Shown here in pieces: positions 1 to 10,868 of a DNA stretch of 64,000 nucleotides (within the stretch, counting starts at the first letter, position 1; the number at the start of each line of letters is the position of its first letter). This DNA is from Stagonosporopsis chrysanthemi (Eukaryota; Ascomycota; Dothideomycetes; Pleosporales; Didymellaceae), in the NCBI GenBank assembly GCA_022560025.1, contig JAFISE010000024.1, forward strand, positions 1 through 64,000, written 5' to 3'. The notes below the pieces were generated by a model, which made no database searches, was not told the origin of the DNA, and was given only the letters and a program-made list of their open reading frames with translations. Position numbers and translations under genes: made by a program.

Positions 1-72
1 CCACCCCCAACCCCCCCCCCACCCCCCCCCCCGCCCCCCCCCCCCCCCCCCACCCACCCCCCCCCCCCCCCC

Positions 73-122
<50 letters not shown>
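1..122. repeat. Poly-C low-complexity tract at window start
   Basis: Almost pure C with isolated A, G and T interruptions, ending at an AAACC. No telomeric CCCTAA/TTAGGG unit is present, so this is not a telomere. It could be a real homopolymer expansion or an assembly/sequencing artefact (poly-G reads at a contig edge). Confidence 0.9.
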
Positions 123-124
<2 letters not shown>

Positions 125-644
125 ACCGGTACCTGGCGCCCTGAATCTCACCCAGCCCCCACCCCTCCTCCGTCACTGCCCCGTGGCAAACCCGCTCAGA
201 CGCGCACACAGTCCCCCTCCCCGTTCTCGACGGTCCTTCTGGACCACACGTCATCGTGACCTCTCCTCCCAACCAAGCCGCGATGGTGAGGCACCCCCAG
301 CGTGTTCGCGCGTGCGGTGGCAGATGCGCATGTGGCTCTGGTCCGGGCCAATCAGCGCGCGGGAAAAGAGCCTCAGCCACAAGGCGGAGCGGTGTGGCGG
401 TGCCGACTGGAGGGAGGGTGCGTGAACGCATGGCTAGGCAGGTGAGACGGGGGAAGATGATGAGTGTTTGGGGGGAGGAGGGCGTGACAAAGAGGGTGTG
501 TATGTTTGCTAGTCCTCCATTGTAGGGAAGTATAAGACTACGACGACCTGCGCTGTGTTGTCTGACCTGCTTCACAATTACTACAGCGAAACACATCGAG
601 GACAGACCATATACAGATCACTTTACTTAGACCGCAACACCGCC
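123..644. other. Upstream region of the first ORF, no gene seen
   Basis: Short open frames on the plus strand show no recognisable protein features. A TATA-like AGTATAAGAC lies near 530, about 115 bp before the chosen start codon at 645, and may belong to the core promoter of the following ORF. That assignment is inference. Confidence 0.4.
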
Positions 645-1481
645 ATGGACGAGTTCTCATACCACCACTCGCGCTTCCGCTCGCGCTCTCGCGACCGCGA
701 CCGCATTCCCCCCCGCCGCACCCGCCTCACCCTCTCCCGCTCCTCCTCGTCCTCCTCCTCCGACAACGGCGCAGACGACTACCCCTACGCCGGCCCACAC
801 CTACGCCGGCCCTCGGCATCACTGCGCCCGCGCGAAGGGACCTCGCGCCTCGAGCGCTGGGGCATCTGGACCGCGCCGCACGCCCGCCCGCGGCACGACT
901 CGTGCGGGCCCGGGGACGACGAGGGCCCTGACGCAGCGCGCCCACCTCGACAGCGTGTGCGCCGCGTCTCGTTCGCCGGCGACGTCGAGGCACACACCCA
1001 CACGCACTCGCACGCCCACGCCCTCGCCCACACCTTCGCCCCAGCCGACGCACAACCACGAACAAGAGAGCACACGCTCCGTCTCCGCTTCGCGGCGCGC
1101 CACCACCACCACCACCACCACCACTCCCCCTCGCCCTCCCCTACTCTCCGGCCCCGCGCTCCCTCTCCTCCCCCTCCTCGCTCGCGCTCCCCTCCGCTAC
1201 TACCGCGGCGCCACCAGCGTCTGCGGCTGCGCGCCGATTCAGATGACGAGCTGGCGTCGCCGCGCGGGTGGGCGGCTGGGCTGCGTCGGCGCCGGGAGCG
1301 CTGTGTGAGCGAGGAGGTTGGGGTGCGTAGGGGGTGGTGGGGTGATGGCGGTTGTGGTGGTGATGGTGGAGGGTGGGAAGAGGGGTTTGAGGTGGAGGGT
1401 GGGGAGAGGGTGGTGCGGTGGAGGCGGGTGGAGAGGGTTGGGGGTAGGGAGGGGAGGGGCCTGGATGGGGGTTTGTGGTGA
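645..1481 (+). CDS. Hypothetical disordered Arg/Ser/His-rich protein
   Basis: Single open frame of 278 codons from the ATG at 645, which sits in a CGCCATGG context; the same frame is open back to 555 but without an obvious better start. The protein begins with RS/RD dipeptides (SRFRSRSRDRDR), has a Ser run and a run of eight His near 1105-1128, and ends in a Gly/Trp/Arg-rich tail. An RRVSFAGD segment fits both a PP1-docking RVxF motif and a basophilic kinase site. No folded domain is recognised. The DNA switches from C-rich to G-rich at about 1290, so the last 60 or so codons may not be real coding sequence. RS-rich composition suggests an RNA-related or nuclear role, but that is inference only. 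Confidence 0.45.
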   Translation: MDEFSYHHSRFRSRSRDRDRIPPRRTRLTLSRSSSSSSSDNGADDYPYAGPHLRRPSASLRPREGTSRLERWGIWTAPHARPRHDSCGPGDDEGPDAARPPRQRVRRVSFAGDVEAHTHTHSHAHALAHTFAPADAQPRTREHTLRLRFAARHHHHHHHHSPSPSPTLRPRAPSPPPPRSRSPPLLPRRHQRLRLRADSDDELASPRGWAAGLRRRRERCVSEEVGVRRGWWGDGGCGGDGGGWEEGFEVEGGERVVRWRRVERVGGREGRGLDGGLW

Positions 1482-2021
1482 GGGTTGTTGTGTGAGGGGG
1501 ATTTAGTGGTGGGTTGTGGGTTTAATGGTTCGGGGGGATGGTGTGTCTGGATAGAGGCTCTCTAGCCTGTCTTTGCTCTTCTCTTCTTCATTTTTTTCTT
1601 TTTTTCTGGTTTCTTCTTTCCGTTGGAGGCTTTCTCGCTGGAGGCAATGGGCGTTGTTTGGCGTTCAGGTCTGGGGTACCACAGAATACAGTCGGTAGAC
1701 ACGGTAATACAACATTAGAGGTGGAAGACATGGATCCCATCGGCGTCAAGTGAGATGAGCTGCTGCTCATTGCCGTATCATTCCGAGACGCCGCTGACTC
1801 GAAGCTGAGATCTTGTGATGTCGCGATTGTCTCTCGTCTGTCGTCTGTGTCAGCAAGACAGATCCGATACTTGGCCGCGAACAACAAGGAGTACAGCCAA
1901 TAGATCGTGCAAAAGTGTCTTTCATGGGTATGTAGCGTCACTCCCTCATCCTCCTAAGATTCCCCTCGCTTCTCCAACCTCACATTTCTATCGTCCTCTC
2001 TCTATCTTGCACTCTACCCAT
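1482..2021. other. Intergenic, convergent 3' ends
   Basis: Between the plus-strand RS/His-rich ORF and the minus-strand NPT1 gene. Starts with a G-rich stretch and a pyrimidine tract near 1585-1625. No supported gene. Confidence 0.6.
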
Positions 2022-3595
2022 CTACTCGGCTGCCTGCCCCGCGGTCCCCCACCTCGTCTTCTCATCACCACCCGCCCACTCTTTCTCCAGGTACCCCAAT
2101 CTTCTCTTCACGTCCTCGACGGTCGCCTTGTCACCCGTGTTCTTACCAATGTTGTCGCTGATCTTAACAGCATGGCGGCCCGATGCAGAGGCGATCTTGA
2201 TGACGATGTTGAGGGGCACGGACTTGTTCCCTGTTGATGTCTCGACGAAGTCGTCTGTCGTTGTCAGTACGCTACACACAGCCATATCGAGGAAAGATGA
2301 GATACGCACTGGTCAGGAACGTGCCCACGCCAAAGGTGGGCTGGAAACCCGCTGCCTCGGCTGCGGCCTTGTATTTGAAGCACAGGTCGAGGTTGAGCGA
2401 GTCGGAAAAGACAATCGTTTTCTTGTCTTTGATGCCCTCTTGGTCGTAAAACTCGCGCATCATCTTGACGAAGTCGAGTGGGTCGCCCGAGTCCTGGCGC
2501 ACGCCGGTGAATACCTCTGCAAACGTTTTGCGTGGGCGATTCGCGCCCTCGAGGCCGGCGTGGATTGGGGGCTCGGTCGAGGCTAGTGACGATGTGGTGG
2601 GAGCAGTTGTCCCCAATGCAGATGATAGAGTAGCACTGCCGCCTTCGAGGGCGGTTGTGATTGTGGGGACTTGCTTCTTGAAGGCCTTGAGGAAAGCGGG
2701 CGTGCCGAAGGTGTCGGTCAGAGCCACGGCCAGGACACCTTCACCAAAGGTGGCGGTCCAGTACTCGAGCGCAATCTCGTTGGCGCGCTCGTAATCGTTT
2801 GTGATGGCTGCGACGCCCATGAACCACTCGTGCGCCACAGTCCCTACAGGCAGGAGCTCATGCTTGTGAGCGAAGTGCACGTTGCTCGTCCCGGAGAGCT
2901 TGCCCTTCCAGCCCGCAGTCTTGCCCTCATCTGCTGCCCGCCGCAGTCCCTGCAGAACCAGGTCTTGTGTGTGGTAGTCTCTCCGCCTCCTCGTGCCGAA
3001 TTCGGAGAAAATGCAGCCTTCTTTCAGTAGCGCAGCGCCCTTCTGATACGCCTTCTCAACTTGTCCTTCGTATGACCAGTCCTTCTCCACAAACTTGAAG
3101 TATGCCTCGCTCACAAGAGCAAGCAATGGGATCTCGTACAATATTGTGTCCAGCCATAATCCCTCGGTGTCGATGCGGAAGTCGCCGATGTCGTCGGCCG
3201 AGCCGGTGTCATTGGTCGCGGTGAAGGTGAGCCTGAGCTGCTTCGCGGGTTTGAGGCTGAATGTGGAGAGAAAGACGAGGTATTGGCTCGTCAGGTACGG
3301 GCAATTCTTCTTAAGGAAGTCGAGCTCTGCAGATGAAACGCGGATGTTCTCGAGCTCTACAGGCTGTCAGCATGCTTGGAGTGCATTGCGCGGTAAACAC
3401 ACTGTCGACCTGCGTCTGCAGCCAGTTAAAGGCGGCGCGATTGAGCTTCTTCTCCGGCGTCCGGTTGGTGAAGCCGTATGTGACTTGTACATCCGGGAAG
3501 AACTTGAGGATGCAGCATTGCATGGTCAGCTTGTACAGATCCGTGTCCAGCAGGGATGTAATGCCCTCGGGCAGGTTTGCAACTGGTGCGGCCAT
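2022..3595 (-). CDS. NPT1: Nicotinate phosphoribosyltransferase
   Basis: Makes nicotinate mononucleotide from nicotinate and PRPP in the Preiss-Handler NAD salvage pathway. Three exons: 3595-3403, 3356-2310 and 2254-2022, giving 490 residues. Intron 1 (46 bp) has a GTGTGT donor; intron 2 (55 bp) has GTGCGT. Splicing joins GTFLT to NDFVE, restoring the family's conserved segment. Family motifs seen: TDLYKLTMQ near the N terminus, FSEFGTRRRRDY, GTVAHEW (the family's phospho-histidine region), RQDSGDP in the PRPP-binding area and FGVGTFLTNDF. A Ser/Thr-rich insert of roughly 50 residues follows the KKQVPTITT segment, making the protein longer than yeast Npt1. The stop is TAG at 2022-2024. The start ATG at 3593-3595 precedes the conserved N terminus; longer upstream frames lack similarity. 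Divergent from the cytochrome b5 gene at 4020. Confidence 0.95.
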
Positions 3596-4019
3596 GGTGG
3601 TTGTGGGCAGAGAGCGCGTCGAGCTGGTGGTTGACTCCCAATGTACTGTACGGGCGCGACTGCGAATGCGGGTGGAGGGGTGGTGGGGCTGGTTTAGAAG
3701 AGCAGTGGGGCCGGTATCAGATGCGTAACCGCGGTGGACGACTACAATGAGTCGCTGACTTAGCAATGAATTGGCGGATCGGTTGGAGCAGACGTATCAG
3801 TACCTCATGGCTTCAACACTATCAACATGGACATGCAGTAGTGACGGCATGCAATGGGCGAGTGGGATGACGAGGTTAGCGCACCTCAGCCTTATGCCAT
3901 GCGGCGACGACATGGATGTGCCGCAGATTGCTCGGTGCTTTGGGGCGCGATCCTCCCGAGCTTGACTTTCCATTCAGGGTCCACCAACTGTCTGCCTCCC
4001 CTCTTCACACGCTCGAGAG
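3596..4019. promoter_or_regulatory. Divergent promoter region NPT1 / cytochrome b5 gene
   Basis: The 424 bp between two head-to-head genes must hold both 5' untranslated regions and promoters. No specific binding site was identified. Small overlapping open frames on both strands look like chance. Confidence 0.5.
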
Positions 4020-5108
4020 ATGCTCGTTGCGGTTTCTATTCTGGCCATATCGCTGTCGATACTGATATACCACCACCCGCCATCCACATGGCCTGCCTAC
4101 TTCGCCCCTGCGCCGGGGCCCGCGCTGCCCGAACAGTCGCAGGATTCCAAGGACGGTGATCGCCCCGCCACACAGCAACAAGCAGAGTCGCAAGGCCAGG
4201 CGAATAGAGACATAGCTTTGGAGGATGTCTCGCCTGCAACGACCCCAAAAGCTACGGCCAGCAGAGCGAATGCGCCCGCCATTCCGTCCTTCACGCTTGA
4301 GGAGCACCATAGCGCCAGTGATAGCGAGGATGAGGATAACCTACCGCCACCTTCGTTCCCAGCGCTGAATTCGGCACAGCGAGCCTCGAAACCAGCGCCG
4401 CCTACCTTCTCTATGCAGCCACCTGCGCCACCTGCTACAAACGGCAGCATGGCCCCGCCAGCGAAACCCTCTACATCGTCCTCACTCATGGCCCCGCCGC
4501 CACGAGTCTCCGCATCCAGTCTGCGTCCCCTGCCCACCGTGTCTGCGTCTCAAGGCCTCACACCCCCTCGCGGGCCCGCAGCCCCAGGTCTCGTCCCACC
4601 GCGCGGCCCAGCCCCAAACCGCGGCCCGGTCCCAAACAGGGGCCCGCCAGCATCCACCAACTCTCTCGCTCTGCCGCCCTCAGGCAATCCGGCCATAATC
4701 AAGACACCCAACGCGCGCAACAAAGTGCAGCTCACGCCCGGCCACTCGCCCCTGGACTGGGCGAACCTGCAACGCAGCAGCGCCAACCTCTCTGGCGTGT
4801 CGTCTCTGGTGCGCGTCACGCCGTCGATGCTGAAGTTCATGAACGGCCGCAAGGACCGCGAGACGGGCAAAGTGAAGGATGCGTGGTCGGCGTACCAGGG
4901 TAAGGTGTACAATATCTCGCCCTACCTGCCCTACCACCCCGGCGGCGAAGGCGAGCTAAGGAGAGCGGCGGGCAAAGATGGCACCAAGCTGTTCATGGAG
5001 GTGCATCCCTGGGTCAACTGGGAGAACATGCTGGGAGAGTGTATGGTTGGCGTTCTGGTGAGCGAGGAGCAGGCGCCACAGAGAAGCAGCCTGGAGGACA
5101 TGGATTAG
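4020..5108 (+). CDS. IRC21: Cytochrome b5-domain protein, Irc21 / CYB5R4-N-terminal type
   Basis: Single exon, 362 residues. The N terminus (LVAVSILAISLSILIYH) is a candidate signal anchor. Residues about 40-260 are a Pro/Ala/Ser-rich disordered region. The C-terminal 90 residues are a cytochrome b5-like heme domain: HPGG at 306-309 gives the first axial His, and EVHPWVNWENML gives the second (His329). The HPWVNxxxMLxxCxVG ending is characteristic of the Irc21/CYB5R4 subgroup rather than ordinary cytochrome b5. There is no flavin reductase domain, so it would be an electron carrier needing a partner. Yeast Irc21 is a poorly characterised b5-like protein; a role in redox or lipid metabolism here is inference. 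The start choice rests on the hydrophobic N terminus; an in-frame later Met would remove the anchor. Confidence 0.85.
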   Translation: MLVAVSILAISLSILIYHHPPSTWPAYFAPAPGPALPEQSQDSKDGDRPATQQQAESQGQANRDIALEDVSPATTPKATASRANAPAIPSFTLEEHHSASDSEDEDNLPPPSFPALNSAQRASKPAPPTFSMQPPAPPATNGSMAPPAKPSTSSSLMAPPPRVSASSLRPLPTVSASQGLTPPRGPAAPGLVPPRGPAPNRGPVPNRGPPASTNSLALPPSGNPAIIKTPNARNKVQLTPGHSPLDWANLQRSSANLSGVSSLVRVTPSMLKFMNGRKDRETGKVKDAWSAYQGKVYNISPYLPYHPGGEGELRRAAGKDGTKLFMEVHPWVNWENMLGECMVGVLVSEEQAPQRSSLEDMD

Positions 5109-7936
5109 AAGCAAAGGGTCGGAGTGGGACTCAGAGTAGTGTATACCCTAGACTTGCATTGGGCGGCGTCAATATATAGTTGTTAGGCCTCAAATTGCTT
5201 TTGGACTGACGACAGAGAGATTCTTGGTCTACCAATGTGTTGATGTGATAAAACGTGACCACGCGGCTGTGAAGACTTTAGGTTCCATCGTAAGTTGACT
5301 CACTCACCATTCGAACGCTGATACGTACGTGGACGCGAAAAGTCTAACCCTGGCACTGTGCATGCTCAGCTTGTGGACTGTTGCGTATCGCACCAGAGCA
5401 TAGCGACCATGCCGAACCGGAAGCTTCTTGACCTTGGAGTCGAGAATGCGTCTCGCAACAAGTCAGTGCAGCTCTGATCCCGCAGCCTGGCATGAGCTGT
5501 ACGATATTGATCAGAGACGCCATGGGATATCGGTCCTTTCTTCAGGATCACACCGAAGATTCACGTGGCAACGAAGTGACACGAACCCCTTGAATCAGCA
5601 GTGCACCTCGCCACGTTACTCTTCCAGCATGCCGACGTCAGCACACCACATGCTTGCGATGTCTTGCACGAAAGGCTTTTTCTGTAGCTGCAACCCGCTT
5701 TGCCCGCTGCAGCCGGGTACGTCTCTTCTCCGGCAGCAGGGAAAGAGTGAGGAGAGTCCGAGCAGCCCTGCGAAGGCTGATCCTCTTGCGCCTCGCTATC
5801 TTGCCTGGGCAGCCACTTGGCTACCTATCTTGTGCTGAGGTGAGATGCGCGCACATGTCGGCGTCCGTGATGGCCGACATGTACTGTATTGGTAGCGGAG
5901 GGACCCATCGTTCGATCGCACCATCAGCTGGTGTTGCGCGAGACGCGTAACATCTACGTATGGAGGATGTTCACTTCGCTTGACCTCACCCTATCGGCAG
6001 GTTATCTTGTTTTTCCGCTTGTACGTATGCGAACTCAGGAGTTTAGCGGCGTAGGTACGTACCTTGGGTCGTCTTCAGCCTGATTAGCGAAAGCTGTCCT
6101 CAGCTGCCGTGAATGCGGAACTTTATAGTCAAGTTGTGGAAAAGCTCGGGCTACTTGGGTCTGGCGCTCCTAGTAAGCGAGTGTGATTTGGTGTTCTTCT
6201 GGCAAAGGCTCAGCATTGTCATTTGGAGCGAGCAACATTTGTTGTAAGCAATGATCATGATCTCACGCTTGGCTCGCGTCTCTTCATCTCTCTAGAACGG
6301 GCAGAGCGTGAGTGTACTGCACGCAGGCAGACGTTGCCTGTTCGGGCCTGCTGATCTCGCAACACTTCCGAAAAAGAACCATACCCCGCTGTGGCTGCCC
6401 TCCAGGTCTGGATGGGATCACTATGGATTTCATGCAGGCTGCAACTGAGGTCTGGTGTTGCATACGTTTAATGTGTGGGGCTTTGTCGATCGGTCAATGG
6501 CTGTCGGTACGTGAACGGCAAGCAACAAGCGAATACGATTAGTCCAGCGACTGGGAGTAGTCCAAGTAAGAAGGTCCGTCGTAATGCTGGATATCGCATT
6601 GAAGCCCGGCTGGGACGAGCAGCAATGCGCGGTTTGAAGCAGACTTGGAACGTCTCGTAACATTGTCCAGGATCTACGGCAGCCTTCTTGTTGAACATCA
6701 AGACAACAGGCTCCTTTGGGTATCGACAATCTTGTTAGCGAGGACATCGTTGGTTGTATCGGAAAAGCTTGGTATGCTAGAAAAGGCTTGGACGCCTGAC
6801 GTAAGAGGCTCAAAGGTTCCTGGGAACGAAGTGCTACGCTGATGCTGCTCTAAGCCTTCGCCCACGACGTGGGGCGCAGATCACACGCGAGCGACAGGCC
6901 CGAGACGACACTCGCTACAGGGGTCAGCTCTTGTCAAGTCGGCTCTCCTCAGCTGCTGATTCTTCTGGAAAGGATGGGGTTGGCAGATTGAAGCGGCGTC
7001 TGTATTGGAAGGACCCGCACGTTTCAAGGCTTAGCCCCAATGGTACAAGCGCCATCTTCAGACGCGTTCATTGGCCTTTCAGCAGCGCCGAAATAGAACC
7101 GTTTCAACTACTTGCAGGACTACCTCACCATCAGTATCGATTTTGCGATTCGGAGACTTCAAAACATCAAGAGCGGCTCATGAATCGCTGAGAAATAACC
7201 ATGGGTCCTATCATTGTATTTCTTGGGTCGGTCATTCGTCTCGCTGCAGGTGCCCTACCCATAAATCCTTCTCGACATGGGTTGAGATTACCGGGACTCG
7301 GATTATTGGCGGTACGTCAGCGAGTAGGCGTCGTCTTGAGGTTCAACACAACATGATCCGTCTCGCGAGGTGCATTACACTGCAGTGCTTCGTGTGCTTA
7401 TGGAAAGAGTTGCGTGGTAAGCTGCACCGCGCTGCACTGTACTATTGTTGCACCGCCGATCGGCTCCGCGGACCCTTGTTCACAGCTGTCTCTGTTGCCT
7501 CGTGCCATAATTAATGGCTATTGAAACTTCCATTACTCGCTGGAGCCGTCCATGAAGCTCGATTCGGAAGCCAAGGTCTTGAGCCCGGTTGAACACTCCT
7601 CTCCAAGACCAGTGAACGGCACGACGATCAATAATAGATCGGCAACTCTGCAACAACGGGAGTAGCCTGTGAACTTGCGACGCTGAGTGCTGTCATAAGA
7701 TGGTCTACTTGGGTCCCAATGACACGCAAGATCTGCACCGTGCGCGGGATGTCGATACTCGAAACCACTTGCAGTCGGGGGGCAGTGGCACAGCTGTCCC
7801 ACTCTGACACCCGCAGATCTATATGTAGCACACTACTCCATTGTACTGTCAATAAAGGGTCCGAAGATCTCTCGTGCTTCCATGCCCAAGTTCTGGTAAC
7901 TGTCGCATTTGATTTCGACTTGCACGTCCCGCCAAA
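5109..7936. other. 2.8 kb intergenic region without supported gene
   Basis: Contains many short open frames on both strands, up to 147 codons (7071-7514), but none shows a domain, a signal peptide, plausible introns joining frames, or protein-like composition. Base composition is similar to the flanks, with no strongly AT-rich block as expected for heavily RIP-mutated repeats. It may hold regulatory sequence for the P450 gene that follows. Confidence 0.55.
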
Positions 7937-9927
7937 ATGGCACTCATCACTTTGATCCTTGTAGCTACAGTCCTGGGAGCATATGCCCTACACAAGTGCT
8001 TTCAGTCGTGCCGTCTTCATAAAGTTCCTACGGGACTGAAGCCACTTCCTGGTCCCAAAGGTATGAACTCGCCTCTGCCTCTAACGATGAGGACGACAAA
8101 CACATCATCAAGCGACACATGCTCACTGACACGAACAGGCTACCCTATCGTTGGCTCCGTACCGGAAGTCCCTGAGAAGAATTCCTTCATCAAGTTCTCA
8201 GATTGGGGCAAGGAGTATGGTCCTATCTACCAGGTCAACTTAGCTGGCTCCAACCACGTCTGGGTCTCTTCTGAGAAGATCGCCCACGACCTCTTGTCGA
8301 AGAAGGCCGCCATCTACTCTGATCGACCACACATCCCTGCATTGCTCGACGACAACCGCACAAGTGCACAGTACCTACCGCTTCTCAGTAGAAATGGTAC
8401 GTAAGAGAGTAACAATGCATAACTCCATCACTGACATCAAACAGATGGCCACACTCGTCAGAGAAAGTTTGCCAACGTCATCATGCGCGAGTCTGAGAAG
8501 GCGTCCTTCCACCGGTATCCAGAACTAGAGGCAAAGCGCATGCTTGCAGAGTTGCTTGAGGAGCCGGATCAATACAACCATGCTCTCGAGTCCTTCATCG
8601 CCCGTGTTACCTCTCGCCTAGCGTGGGGCCATGCCGAAGCCAGCGACGAGCTCAAGCAACGTGCGCGCGAGCTTCTCATCGGCGTCTCGCCTACTGGTGC
8701 TCTGGGTAACAAGTTGCCCTTCTTGATGGCCCTGCCCGACTGGATGTCGCCAGCCAAAGCATGGGAGAGGCGACGAGCCAAGACTGAGCGGACGTTCTTC
8801 ACCACCATGCAGGCACAGGTCAAGCGGGATTTACAGGAAAAGACAGCAGCCGCTTCGTGGATGAAGACATTCCTCACCCAGGGAGCAGCAAAGTTTGGCT
8901 TCAAATCTGATCTCGAGGGCGCATACGCTGTCGGTATGCACGGCATCGCTGGTGCTCTGACTATCGCTGCACCAATGCAGTCCTTCTGCTTGGCTATGTC
9001 GCACCACCCTGAATACTTGCCGATGCTTCAAGAGGAGATCGACCGCGTTTGCGGCGACAGACTTCCGGTCGCAGAGGACCGTCCCAATATGCCCATGCTC
9101 CGCGCTGTCATTCGCGAACTGATTCGCTGGCGTCCACCAGTGCCGACTGGCATCCCTCACTACCTAATCCAGGACGATGAATACGAGGGATTCCACATCC
9201 CCAAGGGTAGCACTATCCACCCCTTGGAGTGGTAAGTCAGGGTTCTCTGTACCTGAAGATCGTGTTCACTGACATATGCAGGGCAATTTCGCGCGACCCG
9301 GAGACATATCCCGACCCTGAGACCTTCAACCCTCTGCGATGGCTAAAGCCCGAATACCCAACCTACAAAGAGCCTCTGACGCAATTCCCCACCATCATCA
9401 ATTCGTCTCAGTTCGGCTACGGACGACGAGTCTGCCAAGGCCAAACGGTCGCTGACGAAGACCTCTTCATTGGCATTGGCTCCATCGCCTGGCTCTTCAA
9501 CATCTCCAAGCGCTCGCCCGACAAACCTGCCGTGCCCAAGAAGCCCTCGCACCTCACTGGCATGAGCAAGAAACGCACGATCTCCACTGAAGAACTCAAC
9601 ACCGGCCTCACCACCAGCGAGCTCCTCTCCGAGAAGCAGAGCCTGGAGCTTGCGCGCCCAGCCCTCCCTTTCCCACCAGGCTACAAACCAAAGGAATGGG
9701 GCAACCCAAGCCAGAGACCAAAAGACCCCACCCTCGACTTCTCCATCCTGCTCATCGCAAAACCCATCCCCTTTCAGTTCGACCTCAAGCCGCGCTCCGC
9801 GGCGCGCGCAAAGCACGTCCGGCAAGTGTTTGCCGAGGGGCTTGACGAGGGCCTCTACGCCAACGCGCGCGAGTACTGGGGTCCGGATCAGGGGCGCGGC
9901 GAGTCACTGGGGTGGAGCAAGGTGTGA
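7937..9927 (+). CDS. Cytochrome P450 monooxygenase with atypical I-helix
   Basis: Four exons (7937-8060, 8139-8396, 8445-9231, 9282-9927), 604 residues. The N terminus is a membrane anchor (MALITLILVATVLGAYAL) followed by a Pro-rich hinge with LPGPKGYPIVG. The K-helix ExxR is E352-L-I-R355, a PERF-like ETFNPLRW follows, and the heme loop is FGYGRRVCQG with the ligand Cys441. In the I-helix, the usual A/G-G-x-D/E-T-T/S reads A296-G-A-L-T-I, so the acidic residue that helps oxygen protonation is Leu. About 160 residues follow the heme Cys, longer than usual, with an insert before the final PIPFQFDLKPRSAARAK strand. All splice sites are GT-AG and keep phase. Substrate is unknown. Neighbours are housekeeping genes, so no secondary-metabolite cluster is indicated. 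The ER location is inferred from the anchor. Confidence 0.92.
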
Positions 9928-10868
9928 GACGTGGCGCGCATCGCTGTGGCAGAGCGGTGGTGCGGATTGCGGAGGATGTGCCGGATGGTGGGGAGCCGGG
10001 TCGGGAGGGGCGCATGTGAGTAAGCCGTGAGCGCGTGTGGCTGCATGCTGACGCGTGCCTCGAGACGAGGCTTTTTTACCTCCGTTTTTCCTGTGTTCCT
10101 TGCGGCTGTCTTGTTTTTTGTTGTCTAAATTTGGCGTGCATTGCACTGGCGTTTTAAGGCTTGGAGACCAGAGCTCTTTTCTGCGTGGACCGCATGTCCA
10201 AAGGTTTTCTTTTGTACGATATCTCTTATCTAGATGCCGCGAGTAACAATCTGTTTGTCCAATCCTTCTTACCCCGGATGCCCTGCTTGCAAGCTGCATG
10301 CAGTCATGTTGGATGATGTGTGTCCTACCACGCATGCTATAGCCGCGTGTGTTATAGCGGCGCATGCAGAGGGGTCGCGCCGGACCGCCGACTGGACAAA
10401 GAATGGCCACTAAGATGTGCTCTGAATTCGGTGGTCGGTGGTCTATAGCGCCGCAGCGAGGTGCTGTCCCGGAGACGCTGGGCCCTTAGCGACTTTTGGT
10501 GGCTCAGACATTGAGGTTGTGCAGGATGCAGGAGCTCGACTTGGAGCGGAAGATGCAGTGGACGGAAGTGTCTCTCCGTCTGCTTACGATGCAACACCCG
10601 CTCAAGCTAGCAAGGTCACCAACGACCCGAGTAGCTCGTGCACAGAAAGTTGTGGCTTGTCTGAGAGATTAACCAGTCGACACTGAAGGCAGAACTACAC
10701 CACTGTAGAAGACCGGCAGAGTAATCTCACCAGCATTGAGCAAGTGAGAGTTTTGTGGCGATCATTCGCACGTTGACGATGGACCTTGATGAACAGACTG
10801 GCCACGAAGTCAACACAAGAGCCATATTTTTACATGTTTATACACTATACGTACAGTACATCTGCCTC
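9928..10868. other. Intergenic, convergent 3' ends
   Basis: Between the P450 and the minus-strand CHCH gene. Only small open frames on both strands, with no domain or splice-linked coding potential seen. Confidence 0.6.

Noticed and set aside
1..122. Telomere at window start
   Set aside because: No CCCTAA/TTAGGG or variant repeat is present; only near-homopolymeric C.
727..1124. Minus-strand ORFs of about 100 codons
   Set aside because: They are antisense shadows of the GC-rich plus-strand ORF, with compositionally biased Arg/Val-rich translations.
5109..7936. Genes from open frames up to 147 codons
   Set aside because: No domains, no splice-linked coding frames and random-looking composition.
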